Shown piece after piece: positions 26,671 through 43,213 of a DNA stretch of 64,000 bases (positions are counted from its first letter, which is position 1; every line of letters begins with the position of its first letter). The notes under the pieces are model-generated. The model was given only the letters and a program-made list of their open reading frames with translations. It was not told the DNA's origin and did not search any database. Position numbers and translations under genes: made by a program. The DNA is from Neocallimastix lanati (nom. inval.) (taxonomy: Eukaryota; Neocallimastigomycota; Neocallimastigomycetes; Neocallimastigales; Neocallimastigaceae): positions 683,501-747,500 of the forward strand of contig JACVTC010000024.1 in assembly GCA_016946835.1 (NCBI GenBank). Direction: 5' to 3'.

Positions 26671-27573
26671 TGTTATATATAAAGAAATAATCATAAAATA
26701 TTTATTGAAAATAAACGAAACAGTTTCATATATATATTTGATTTGTATATTATATTAATTTTATTAGATTATCTTTTGCATATTCTAGAAATCTAGATTT
26801 AAAAACTCTAGATAATTATCTAATAATATAATTATATTTAAATCTTTCAATAATCTTTCAATAAATCATATCAGTAATAAAAAACTTTTTTAATAATTTG
26901 TTATATTTGAATAATAATTATTATTATTAGTTTTAATTCATTTAGTTCTGTCCATTTAACCCATTCATTCTTATTTATTTAAGGTTATTAAGGTGTTTTT
27001 TTTTTTTTTTTTAATAAAAATTGAATCATCTCTGCTAGATATATAAATATTTTCGACCGTGGGGTTCCAAATTAAACATGTTATTATAGATGTAATACAA
27101 TAATTCGTAATCCCTAAGTGCTTAACTTTTTCTTGTTATATAAAGATTTTGATAACCTAATCCATATTAATATTCATTTAGGGTTGATTATTTCTTTTAT
27201 TTGGAAAAACTATAAACTTGGCTCTTTTTATATATAATTACTTTCTTACCCAAAACTTAAAAATATTTTTATTTTCTTTTCATAGCTTATTGTTTGATTT
27301 ATTAATTATTTAATATTTATTTATTTAGATTCTATAAGGGTTAATATGAGTAATATTATAACTATAGTTGAATTAGTTAACTATTGAAACTCTAGTTAAT
27401 TTTATTACTCGTTTCATTAAAAATATTATGATTTCTAAATTTATAAAAAACAAAATAATTCGACTGAAACTTAACGGAATATATTAAGTATTAATAAATA
27501 ATAAATATATAACTCCTTTTTTTAAAAAAAATAATTATTATATAAAAACCTTTTTTTTTTTTTTTTTTTTTGA

Positions 27574-27805
27574 ACTGGGATTGACGAGAGGGAAGACAAT
27601 ATTACCTACAGTCTCTCATTTAAAGGTATCAGACTCTTATTGGATTTTTTGCCATACCGTTTCGGAGCAACACTAATATTCTCACTAGCAGTTATATGGT
27701 CTATCAACATTATATTGTCTATCAACCAACTTTATTTAGAGGGGAAAACACAATGGAAGGATGAAAATCACACCATATAAATTCAGGAGGTAGTTGAGAA
27801 TTGAT
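27574..27805 (-). mobile_element. Interspersed repeat (SINE-like), copy 2, internally deleted
   Basis: It starts with CTGGGATTGACGAGAGGGAA and ends with ATATAAATTCAGGAGGTAGT, the reverse complement of the ends of copy 1 at 10735-11142. It also keeps GGTATCAGACTCTTATTGGA and CCATACCGTTTCGG. The central part is much shorter than in the other two copies. It contains a local duplication: TATGGTCTATCAACATTATA is followed by TTGTCTATCAACC. Confidence 0.65.
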
Positions 27806-28699
27806 CTAGAAATATATTTAAAATATTATTGAAAATATTATTAATAATAAATATTACAATATTTTGATAAAATATTATTAATATATATATATATTCTATA
27901 ATTTATAATATTGCGTTTGTCTCTTTTCTTTTAATTATTTATGTTATTTATTTATTATTATTACATAATTATTCATATGTTATATACTACATGTATATAT
28001 GTTTTTTTGAATTTTTTAAAAAGATTTTATATTTGATATAATTTAGAATTATATAATATAATTATTCCATAAAAATTACCAGTTAATTTATTTAATATTT
28101 AATATTTAAATATAAAAAAATTTAAATAAATAAATAAAATAATAATAATAAAAAAAAAAACGGATTTATTAATTATTTCCCTTATTAATATAGATATAAT
28201 AACCTCTTAAAGGGCAGGAATTTTTTTGGTATGTTGACAATACATACTATGAAAAAAGTGTTATTATTTTAATTCAAATTAATATAAAATAGATATCATA
28301 ATCTATAGTTACTTTTAATAATTTGTTTTAAATTTATTAGTATAATGTCGTTAGTGCTAATTTATTAGTATAATATCTGTAGTCTATTGGCTTGATTCTT
28401 AATTTAATCAAATTAATAATATTTTATAAAGAATGTCATATGAATATAATAGTTAGTTAATTCATTAGTTAATAAGAACTTGCATTAAAATATTTATTAT
28501 ATTTAGTATTTGTAAAATAAAAAATTTGAAAAACAAAAAAAATTTTTTTCTTCTAATTAGTTTTTACATATAGATTTAGTTTTGTTCTTTATTTTCTTTC
28601 CTTTTTTTATAAGGAATAATAAAAAAAAGATTGACTCCTATCAAAACGATATGTTCTCATTTGAATGTAAAGATGATAAATAATTATGTTTATTTATAT

Positions 28700-29165
28700 A
28701 ACATTTTTTTAGGCTCTAATATGTATATTAATTAAAGTTCTCTATGAAGAAGCTTTAAATAAACTTAAAATCACAACAAAAACCAGTAATTGGAATGGTT
28801 TAATGAAAAATTTTGAAAATTTTAAAAAAATTTTACAATATACATGAGAAAACACTGATGATAAAGTTTTTCAATTAATGGAAGAATTTTATGATAATGA
28901 AAAAAATAAATCTTATAATAGTAAATAAGTTTTGAAATTTTGCCATAGACAAGCCTATTATTGTAGTTAATAAATATAAAACTTGACTTTAGTGTAGCAT
29001 ATGCTGATATATTATATATTCCAATTGAAATTCTGGACATCCAGCATTAATCATTGAATTAAAATATGATAATGTATAAACAATTATTAAACAAATAAAA
29101 GACCCGAAAATATCCACAAAAACTATAATGTTATCTAGGTAAAAGAACTATATTCTATCCTGGTT
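28700..29165 (+). pseudogene. Decayed PD-(D/E)XK nuclease (DUF1703-like)
   Basis: Translation in shifting frames gives VAYADILYIPIE, then after a one-base shift NSGHPALIIELKYDN, a stop, IKQIKD, and after a further shift YPQKL, stop, CYLGKRTIFYPGC. This is the order of the C-terminal PD-(D/E)XK nuclease domain of the AAA-ATPase-like/DUF1703 family, with the D of ADILYIP and the E-L-K of IIELKY as the catalytic triad. The upstream KVFQLMEEFYDNEKNKSY and QAYYCS fit the helices before the triad. Several stops and at least two frameshifts show it is dead. The family is common in Clostridia and Bacteroidetes and, as I recall, in anaerobic fungi. The AAA part is absent or unrecognisable. Confidence 0.65.
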
Positions 29166-29456
29166 GTTAGTCCGTGGGCTAACATAAGTAAGTCTCCTTT
29201 TTCGATTTCGCCCTTTGACCATTTCAAGTTTTCCTCACAAGAGGTTTTTACGAAATATACTGGTTAGGGTTGCAGGTAAAGTTTCCCCCTTATATATATA
29301 TAATTCCCAATCTCCGATGTAATATAGACAAGATAGTGTCCTGAGAGGATTGGGCAAATACTATCATTTAATATATTTTCAAGGGAATTCCTAGCATATG
29401 AATACATATCATGTGTCTTTTTAGATATATATTCTACTAGAAGTATTATGTTAAAA

Positions 29457-30380
29457 AGTTGCATTTCGGAATGTGGGCTTTATATAAAATATGGCGTATT
29501 AAAATAAACTGTTTATGTAAGAGTGGCTTAAATTATATTAAATAAATATTATTTTAAAGATAAATATATTATTTTAAAAATATATATATAAATATATATA
29601 TACATATACTTCATAATATTTAATTTTAAAAATATAAATTACATTTATGTTTTTTATTTATAAGAATATATGATTTAATGATATTTATATATGCAAAATA
29701 TATTAGATGGATTATACATATTTCAATAATGTTTTAATATTAACTATATAAAAGAGGTTTAAAGAGGTTTATAAAAATAAAAAAATTTCAAAACTATATT
29801 CATAAACTCTATAAACTATATATTTTTATAATAAATCCTATTTATATATAATAAACTATTTAATATTTAAAATTAAAATAGAAGTTTTAAAAATAAAAAT
29901 GTTAATTAATTAAAATGATAATTAAATTTGTAAACTAAAAATACTAATTTTCTAACAATTAAAAAAAAAAAAAAAAAAAAAAAATTAAAATTAACCCATT
30001 CATATTTATTTCAAATTGTATTTATTTATTGGGCATTTCGCCAAATTGCATTTCGCCAATTTTTTTGAAAACATGTGGCGTATTAAAAAAATGTGGTATT
30101 TCGCCAAATTGCAATTCAACAAGTTGCATTTCACCAAATTGAAAATTATTAAATAAATAAATAATTCAATAAATAAAATTAAATATTATTAATATCGCAT
30201 AAAAACAATTTTAAAAAAAATATATTTTGAATTAATATTTATTTATTTATTCATTTATTTATATCAATACTCTACTTGTCGAAATGCAACCTGGCGAAAA
30301 GCAACTTGGGGAAATGCAACATTTTAATACTACGCCACTTGTCGAAATACAACCTGGCGAAATGCAACTCTCCCAGCTGG
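29457..30380 (+). repeat. Cluster of fold-back repeat motifs
   Basis: GTTGCATTTCG, GCATTTCGCCAAATTGCATT, TGTGGCGTATTAAAA and their complements CTTGTCGAAATGCAACCTGG, GGCGAAATGCAACTCTCCC and TAATACTACGCCACTTG recur in inverted arrangement around AT-rich cores. The part 30113-30380 matches 1740-1958. Position 30383-30410 (TATGTATCTCAATAGGTTAG) resembles 562-590, so the same composite arrangement occurs at both places. Confidence 0.55.
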
Positions 30381-30441
30381 TATGTATCTCAATAGGTTAG
30401 GTTATATTGCTTTAAAGGGAATCTAGTACGTTTAGCAATAA

Positions 30442-30811
30442 TGAATTTCATATTGTGGCTTATTATTGTATGTGGCTTTTTATAATAATCAAATAATTAA
30501 TAATCAAATAATTAATAATCAAATAAATAATAATCAAATAAATAATAATCAAATAAATAATAAATATTCTTTTTTTATATATATAATTTATTAATATTCA
30601 ATTATAAAAATAATTTTTTCTAATTCTTTTTTAATAGAATATATTATTATTTCTTTTGAAATAGTTATTTAATAATATTTAATTGAAAAAAAAAATATAT
30701 TATTATTTCTTTTAAAATAATAATTATTTATATATTCGTTTATGATTGTATAATATCTTAAAAATGTATGGCTTTATTTAAAAAATTTTATATGCCACAT
30801 TGCGAAATGCA
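30442..30811 (+). mobile_element. MITE copy 3, flanked by an 18-bp direct repeat
   Basis: The element runs from TTTCATATTGTGGCTTATTA to TATGCCACATTGCGAAATGC and is homologous over its length to 1283-1580. The flanking sequence CTTTAAAGGGAATCTAGT occurs at 30410-30427 and again at 30818-30835. That is either a long target duplication or, more likely, part of a larger repeated unit, since a further TTTTCACAATGTGGCGTATT end follows at 30838. Confidence 0.6.
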
Positions 30812-33003
30812 CTATCCCTTTAAAGGGAATCTAGTGCTTTTCACAATGTGGCGTATTTTTATATGTGACTTGTTTTTAATAATCAAATAAATGATAATTA
30901 ATAAATAATAATTAAATAAATAATAAATATTTATTGATAAAATATTGCTTGATCATTCTTTCTATTAGGTTAATATAAATAATTTAAAATATCTTTTATC
31001 TTCTTATTCAAAATATTATATATATATATATATATATATAATAGTAGTTCTATATTAATAAATTAATTTTTACAGTATTATATAGTTATATATAAAATAT
31101 AGATTTCGTGTTAATTATTCATCTTATAATAGGTAAGTGAAATAAAAATATAATAAAATTAGTCATCTTTTGGGAAAGTACTGCTTAATAGATGGAATTT
31201 TAATTTACTCAAGTTATAAAATAAAATCAATAAGAAAATATTAATAAATATTAAGGTGAGATTTCAACGCACTAGAACATTGTTTGAATATGAAAAGGGT
31301 CGAGAAATTAAACCAAGTTATTGTAGTGAACTATATTCCATGTAAATAATATAATAAAAAAACCTTTATAATACATATCAAATAAACTCATTTTTATTTT
31401 ATAACTATATTTCTATATTTCTTAATATTCATTTTCCATATAAAAAAAAGTTTAAAAATATTTATTGGAATAAAAAATATTATTATATAATATGTTAAAT
31501 ATAAATAAATGAATAAATGAAAAAATGAAATGAAAAAATGAATAAATAAAAAAATACTTTATAATAAATTTTTATAAAATTTTAATTATATTAAAATGAA
31601 TTAATAAAAAATAAGTATTTTTAAAAAAAAATAAAGAAAACATTAAAGATTTCATTAATTAAAATTTGACCAATGAAATTCATGTAATATTTTTCCTGAA
31701 TTATAAAATAATAAATTATAAATATTATTAAAATATATTTAATTTAATAATACATCTCTATATTTAAATAAATTTAAATATTATATAATTAATATGACCT
31801 TTAATGTTTAATCCATATCTTTTTTTTTGTTATAATTTAATGTGATTCTCAGATGTAGTTGTTGTTGATAACTAATTAGTATTAGTATTAATATTTTTAT
31901 TTTCATTATTTTTTTAATATATATATAAACTTAAAAGTGTATCATATATATAATAATATAATTTAACTTAATAATATTTAATTAAATTTTTTTCTTGATA
32001 ATCTAAAATTAATATAATGAAAAAATTATAATTAAATTTTTTTTTATATTATATTCATTTTGCCATATAAAATAAAATTGATTTTTTTTTTCTCGTTATT
32101 TATCTCGTTAAAAATCATATTAGTAATACTAACATTAATTAGTTACAGTAATAGTATTATATAATATTTTGTAAATTAAAAGTATAAATAAAAATATTTT
32201 TTAATAATATATATATTTTTTAAAAAAATAAAAACTAGTAAGTTATTATATTATTATTGTATATATATATATATATATATATTTTATTACTATTTTTATA
32301 TAGGTTTAATGTTAAGAAATTTTGTTGTAATAGATTTAATTAAATTATTATTAGTTATTTTTCTTCTTTACTAATGTAATAATATCAAATTTTATGAAAA
32401 ATATTAATATTAAAATATTAGTGAAAAGTAAATTTGTATTAAGTAATATTATTATTTAAGAATAATGAAATTTAATCATTTTATTTTTAAATTCTAATAT
32501 TTTATTTTTATATTTGAAATGAAATTTATTCATTAATTTTACATAAATAAATAAATAAATAAATAAATAAAAAAAAAAAATAAAAAAAAATAAAAAAAAA
32601 TAAAAAGTATAATTAGTATTGTCATAAATTTAATATTTTTATTTATTTTTCCATTTAATTAGAATAATAATAATAATAACAATAATAACAATAATAACAA
32701 TAACAACAACAACAACAACAATAATTTTTATTTTTATTATTATTTTCGAAAAATACTTTAAGAAAGGATGAAAATAAAAAAAAAAAATTATAAATTTCAG
32801 AAATTTAATTTTATTTTATATTTTGTTTATCGATGAAAATTCTTTTGGAATTAAATTATTATTATTAATTTAATTATAACTAATATTATTGAATTTTCTG
32901 TTATATATAATATATATTAATTAATAATATTATTATTTTTGTAATAATGACATTTAATTCAATAGTTTAGATAGAATAAAATTAAATAGCTCATATTAAT
33001 AAA

Positions 33004-36779
<3,776 letters not shown>

Positions 36780-37338
36780 ATGTATATTATTCATTTCAAT
36801 TTATAATAAAAAGGTTTATTCTGAATTTTTTTAATATATAAATCTATTATATATTATATCTGTACAATTTTTTTTTTTATCCTAAAAAAAAAAAATTCAT
36901 TTAAATAATATAAATAATATTAATAATAATAAGAAAATAATATGTATAAAATGATAATATAATAATTATATATTAACAATCTTTAGAATTATATAAAATT
37001 ATTTAACAAATATATATATTATGTATATATCTATATTATTTCATTTTATTTTAATTTTTTTTTTTTTTTAATATAATGAATTTATCATTTAATAAAAATA
37101 ATATAATATATATATGTCAATATGTAAGAATATGTAAGATTATTTAATACTATGTCTATTAAAAAAAAAAAAAAGAAAAAAAATTTTTTTTTGTTTGGTA
37201 ATTATTATATATATGAATTCAAACCTTTAAAAAAATTTTTTTTTTTTTTTTTTGCTTGTTATTTTTACCAATAATACATAAATACATAAATAAATAAATT
37301 AATAAAAAATAAAAAAATAAAAAATAAAAATAATAATA

Positions 37339-37399
<61 letters not shown>

Positions 37400-37504
37400 C
37401 AATAGATAAATACCGTAAATATATATATATATTATTCTATTTATTTATTTAGAGAGTTATTTCAACTATTTATTCTATTCTATTTTATTTTATTCAATCT
37501 GTAC

Positions 37505-37765
37505 AATCTGTACTTTAATTATAATTCATTTACTACTATTTATTTTGTTTTATTCAATCTGTACTTTAATTATAATTCATTTACTACTATTTATTTTATT
37601 TTATTCAATCTGTACTTTAATTATAATTCATTTACTACTATTTATTTTATTTTATTCAATCCGTACTTTAATTATATTCAATATTCTATTATTTATTTTA
37701 TTTTATTCAATCTGTATTTTAATTATATTCAATGTTCTATTATTTATTTTATTTTATTTTATTTT
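37505..37765 (+). repeat. Minisatellite, about 50-bp unit, about five copies
   Basis: The unit starts TCTGTACTTTAATTATAATT and ends TTATTTTATTTTATTCAA. Three copies are nearly identical, and the last two change to TTATATTCAATNTTCTATTA. An open frame through it is an artefact of unit length and low complexity. Confidence 0.85.
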
Positions 37766-37967
37766 TTTATTTTTTTATTATTATTATTAGTATTTTTTTT
37801 TTTTTTTTTTTTTTGAATATAAATTTTTTTTAGTTCTTTAAAATAATAAATAATAAAATTTATTAATAAAACTAAAATTATATATATAATTTATATATAT
37901 ATATAATTTTTAAAATATTTTTAAACTTTGAAGAATATAAAAATAAAAAAAAAAAAAAAAAAAAAAA

Positions 37968-38448
37968 TACATCGATACACATCTAATGGGTACCCATCTT
38001 CCATTGGTGCCTCAACAATTATTACTGTAAATTTGATGACACATGGCATAAAAGTGAAGTGTCACCGTCCATAACATGTCGTTACTCGTCTGCCCGGAGC
38101 TGAAATCCCCATACATTCTTACATATATCTCCTATTGACCATGAGTATCAGAACAGGGAACCACTGACTCCCCCCAGTGAGTGTAATCATTGGAGTGTTG
38201 AAATTTGTCCCTCTTAATTCCTATAGAATTCAATGGAGACATCATCATGGCCTACGATTAAGTCGTAGTGTATGTAGTATCAGAGATGGGTGAATAAGCA
38301 TCCAAAGGAAAAGTCTTTTAGATACCACTGAGATTGCATAATACCTCAGGATAGAAAACTTCAGTGCTTATTTGGTGCCACGTCGGGGATTCAAACCCCG
38401 GCAACTACAGTAACCTTGTAATGTCCTGACCGATTGGACCAACATGGT
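37968..38448 (-). mobile_element. tRNA-derived SINE
   Basis: The minus-strand head (38448-38377) folds as a tRNA and is followed by about 405 bp of non-coding body ending at a long T run (minus strand) near 37967. Body and head together are much less AT-biased than the surroundings. Pol III A and B boxes are present in the head. A partial relative may lie at 11985-12045. The body has no open frame. SINEs need a partner LINE for mobilisation; a LINE relic lies 5.5 kb downstream, but no shared 3' end was found. Confidence 0.65.
38373..38448 (-). tRNA. tRNA-like head of the SINE (degenerate, possibly tRNA-Asn derived)
   Basis: On the minus strand a 7-bp acceptor (ACCATGT with ACGTGGC, one A-C mismatch), a perfect 4-bp D stem (GTCC/GGAC), a 5-bp anticodon stem (TTACA/TGTAG) and a perfect T arm (CGGGG TTTGAAT CCCCG) can be drawn, followed by ACCA. 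The A box is TGGTCCAATCGG and the B box GGTTTGAATCC. The 7-nt anticodon loop AGGTTAC places GTT in the anticodon position, but base 33 is G rather than the invariant U. That and the acceptor mismatch suggest it is a SINE head and not a working tRNA. Confidence 0.6.
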
Positions 38449-38577
38449 ACTATGAAGAATATTATTTTAATATTTTTTTTTTCTTCTTTCTTTTTCTTTT
38501 TCTTACTATTTAATCAATTTAAATATATTATTCATATTATTTCTTTCATTCTTTTTTATATGCAATAATTACTATTC

Positions 38578-38611
<34 letters not shown>

Positions 38612-38837
38612 TTATGTTTTATTTTGATTTGAGATTGTTTCTAGATGTATTTTTACTTTAATATCAAAAAAAAAAAAATTTTTTTTTATTTTATTTATTT
38701 GTTTATTTTCTTATCTAATATATTACTAATTATTATTATTATTATTTTTTTTTTTTATTAATTTGTATTATTATTATTATTTTTATCTATTTCTTAAATT
38801 AATATTATTAAAAAAATTTTTTATTTGTTTATTATAT

Positions 38838-39996
38838 TTAATTAAGATAGTAGTCTTGATTATTTAAAAGATTTTGATATAATATTTGATTTTGATATTG
38901 TTCTTGATCTATACCAATTGAACTTTTACTTTTATTGTCTATATCTGGTTGTTTATTAACATTTAATTGTTCATTAACATCCAATTGTTCATTAACATCC
39001 AATTGTTCATTAACACTCAATTGTTCATTAACACTCAATTGTTCATTAACATCCGATTTTTCATTATCATCTGGTTTTTCATTAATATCAACGTAGCTAA
39101 AAAGAGATTCATCTATTGACAATCTTGGTGGTAATGAATCATCATCTTCTGCATGGGATACCATTACCAAACTCTTTCCTGATTTTGGTGATTGTAGAAT
39201 ATCATTTGATGAGGAATGTAAAGAAGTTGAACTTATTGGTAAAATAACGTTTTGACTTGAAGAATTAATAATTCTATTATTTCTATCACTGTTACATTTA
39301 CTTATTCTTCTCCATAATAAAATAGCTCCAATAATTGCTAATAAAACAAGAACAATTATTAAAATAATTATACTGATAGGAAAACCTTTACTTTTTTTAT
39401 TATTATTTTTAGAATTAGGGTTAGTACTTTTATTTTTATTACTTGCTTTATATTCTTCGACCTTTTTAAAATCATCATCTGTACATTTACGTAAATTATT
39501 AGAACAAATAGTGGAACCTTCTTTTATACATAAATTAGTATTGGCGTAGGAACATTCTTTTACACCATGAACATCTGGAACATTTCCTATTAAACCTTTA
39601 TTCCCTTGAAGTTTTCTAATAATTAAGAGGATTAAAATTATAAAAATTATAAAATATTCATATTAAAATTATTAGGGGGCGAAGATTATTTTAATATATA
39701 TAATAATATAATATTTAAATAATTAAAAATTTTATAACTTTTAATTTATTTATTTATTTATTTTAGATCTATTTAATTATAATATTTAATATATTTACAT
39801 TTTTTCAATTTCTTTAAGTTTTGTTAAGCTATCTGGTATTATACCACTAAGCTGATTATTTTCAAGATCCCTTTATTAATTGAGGCATATATTAATTATA
39901 TATGAAATAATAAATATTAATTAATAATAATAATAAAATTAATAATTATTACACAAAGCGTCTATCCTAATATATATAATTTAATAGTAGTAATAT

Positions 39997-40027
<31 letters not shown>

Positions 40028-40998
40028 CTTACAAATTTTTTAATTTTGATAATTTACCAACAGTTTCTGGAATGCTTCCTTCTAATTTATTATTATCAAG
40101 ACATCTAATAATAGTAATATAGTAATAACAATATTATTATTATTATTATTAAATTAGTATCAATATCAATTTTTTTTTTGTATTGTATTTATCATATATA
40201 TATTTTTAAAAGACTTTTATTTTAATCTTATGAACGTTAATTAATCTAAACTTACAATTCTTCTAAATTTGATAATTCCCCTATGCATTCAGGTATACTT
40301 CCATTTAACATACTATTATAAATATATCTTTTAAAATTTATAATAATAAATGAATAAATAAATAAAAGATAATAATATATTGATAAGCTAATTCTTTATA
40401 GAAATATAATATTTTCTAAATATTAAATTTTATATAAATTTTATAATTTTAATAATTATATAATTAAATAATTACAATCCAACAAGATTTTTTAATGAAC
40501 AAATTTCTTTTGGAACCGGACCTTTTAGATTTTTATTTTCGCTGAGATTTCTGTTGTTAATTTTTGAATGTTTTAAATTCATAAATGTAATAATTAAATT
40601 TATAATGTGTTAGTATATTATTACAAATAAAATGATATATTCAAAATTTAAAATTTAAAATTTGAAATTTATATATTTTATTATATTATATATTATTTAT
40701 TTTATATAATTTTTACATATATATAAGCTTTGAAAGGGAGCCTATAGTTTCTGGAATGGTTCCTGTTATTTCATTATATTTTAGATCGCTATGTGTATTA
40801 TTATGAATTTTAAAATATATAATTATTACAAAAACATTTTTATACAGAAATTGAAATATATTTATTTATTTATTATTATTATTATTAATATTTCAATAAT
40901 ATTTACAGATATTCTAATTCAGATAAAGAACTAATTTCATTTGATATAGAACCCTTCAATTCTTTTTTTTGTAAATCTCTGATATTTATACAATGAAG

Positions 40999-41037
<39 letters not shown>

Positions 41038-41336
41038 TATACTTATTACTTTATACTTTTTAAAAAATATAATTTTTATTAATACTATTACAAATATATA
41101 TATTATTATTAAAGAAATAATTACATTTTAGTAATTCTATAATCTTTGCATTCAATACCCTTTGTTGAACAACATTTATTAGTATTTTCCTTCCAAGTAA
41201 TTTTACTTTCTACTTGAAAGCTTTTATATATACTTGACAAAACATCGCAATCAGTTTTACCATATACGAATACTAAATTGGACAATAATCCAATAGTTGT
41301 TATAAATTGTAATAAAAATTTGAAAAACATTTTCAT
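38838..41336 (-). CDS. Receptor-like LRR single-pass membrane protein
   Basis: Eight exons join in frame: 41336-41125, 40978-40907, 40788-40717, 40550-40476, 40327-40256, 40104-40033, 39870-39799 and 39615-38838, giving 474 aa. The signal peptide is MKMFFKFLLQFITTIGLLSN. A Cys-bearing N-cap (C at CDVLSS, CCSTKG, IECKD) is followed by about seven plant-type LRRs (N-x-L-x-G-x-IP-x-x-x-G-x-L), such as NNKLEGSIPETVGKLSKL. Each of exons 2-7 codes for one repeat (72 or 75 bp) and all introns are phase 2. A Cys-rich cap, an N/K/S-rich stalk, a transmembrane helix (about 294-317, ISIIILIIVLVLLAIIGAIL) and a basic stop-transfer RR come next. The cytoplasmic tail has tandem VNEQLS/VNEQLD hexapeptides. 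There is no kinase domain. It is probably a surface recognition or adhesion protein, paralogous to the divergent gene at 46847. Confidence 0.85.
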
Positions 41337-41533
41337 TCTAAAATTATTCGAATGGGTATAAATATTTTTCTTTATTCTATATTATTTCAGTAAATGTTAA
41401 AGGCTTAATATTTAAATTAAAAAGTTTTATATTATTATTGATTCCTTTCCTTTTTAATTTAAATTTATTATATTTTATTAAATACTTTAAAAATATTTAA
41501 TAATTTTTATGCAAAGTGAAAGGAAATTAATTT

Positions 41534-41575
<42 letters not shown>

Positions 41576-43054
41576 CTTATTTTTATATATGTAATATTAA
41601 AAAATTACATAAAAAAATTTTTTTTTCTTTATAAGGTATAATTATTAGTTTTTCCACTTTTATAAGATTAAAAATTTTATTCCAACACCAAATAAAAATT
41701 TTATTTTCTTAGTTATTATTAAGGATATATAATAAATAAGTGGATACATAAATAAATCTTTAAATTAATATATTATATTTAAATAAATTTAATATTTTAT
41801 TGTTAAGGTTTTAATTAATTATATAGTATTATTTCATATTAAAAATTATTTATCTGGGCTTTTTAATTTTGCTTATTTTTTTATCTATTTTTTATTTTTA
41901 TTTTATTTTATTTTATTTTATTTTATTTTAAATAATTATCATTAATTAAAAAACTCATAATAAATCAATATCAGTAAAATCAATAAAATAAAATCAATTA
42001 ATCAATTAATAAATCAATAAAAATAAAATAGCAATATATAAATAAAAATAAAAATAAATAAATAAATAAATAAAAAATAAATAAATAAGCTAGCAAATAA
42101 ATAAATAAATAAATAATTTAAATTATAGAAATTACAGCTAACAAGTTAGTCACTGTCATTGTATTAAGTAGTAAAAAGAAAAAGTTTGGTAAAGTTTACC
42201 TATTTTTTTACTTATTAGTTATAGGCTTTTTATAATATATATATATTATAAATGAAGAAATTTAATAATACTAATAATTAATATTAAATAATACTAATTG
42301 TTAATAAATGAATAATTTAATAATAGATATGAAGTTCAAATCACATAATGCTATATATTTTATTAACAACCAAACAAAAAAAAATTAATCGATAAATAAT
42401 TTATAATTTTTCTTTTTTAATTCAAATATCACATAAAATAAATTTCAATATTTTTTTATTTTTTTTTGTATATATTTGTGTATTTGTATAATGTTTGGTA
42501 AAAATATTTATTATATTAAGTATTAAGTAGTAAAAATATTTATTATATATTAAGTATTTATTATGTTTAATTACTAATATATTTGTATTTATATAATATT
42601 AAATAATTAATTATAATTAATAGATAATTATTACACTATAAAATTTGTGTAAAATTTAAACTTATTCTATTGGCTGATTAATATTATATATATTACACAA
42701 AAGTAATTGAATTAATTTTTTTTTTAGAAAAATAATTTAAACCAATTTTAGGAAATATTTGTATATCTAATATATTTATTAATTAAAATAATATATTAAA
42801 TTATATAATTAATATATAATATATTTAATTTACAATAAATTGCATTATTTTAATTTTAATTATTGTATCAATTATTAAACTTTATTTATTAATATTTTTA
42901 TTTGATAGATTAATTTATTTTTAATAAAAAAATACACGTGTCTTTAATTTTTAATTTCCTAATATGGATTTTATATGTAAAACAACAACAACAAGAAAAA
43001 AAATATTCCACATATTCTTTCTTTAACTCCATGAATTAAAATTTTAGTTTAAAC

Positions 43055-43213
<159 letters not shown>

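Larger units (their letters stand above)
25044..33003. other. Intergenic, 8 kb, with transposon and pseudogene relics
   Basis: This spacer separates the divergent PdxS and fumarate reductase genes. Separately listed items are a repeated block at about 26010 and 26570, interspersed repeat copy 2, the nuclease pseudogene and MITE/fold-back copies at 29457-30860. A GC-richer patch at 29155-29300 (TGGTTGTTAGTCCGTGGGCT and GGTTAGGGTTGCAGG) is unexplained. The rest, including 30900-33003, is AT-rich with stops in every frame. Confidence 0.6.
36780..38837. other. Intergenic with minisatellite and SINE
   Basis: This spacer lies between the convergent fumarate reductase and LRR receptor-like genes. 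It contains A-rich runs (37335-37394), the 49-bp minisatellite at 37505-37765 and the tRNA-headed SINE at 37968-38448. No further coding was found. Confidence 0.65.

Noticed and set aside
37545-37790. Plus-strand 81-aa repetitive hydrophobic open frame
   Set aside because: It is the minisatellite with unit length near a multiple of three over part of its span; no start context or homology.
38373-38448. A functional tRNA-Asn gene
   Set aside because: The cloverleaf is good, but position 33 is G, the first acceptor pair is A-C, and it is joined to a repeat-like body; better read as a SINE head.
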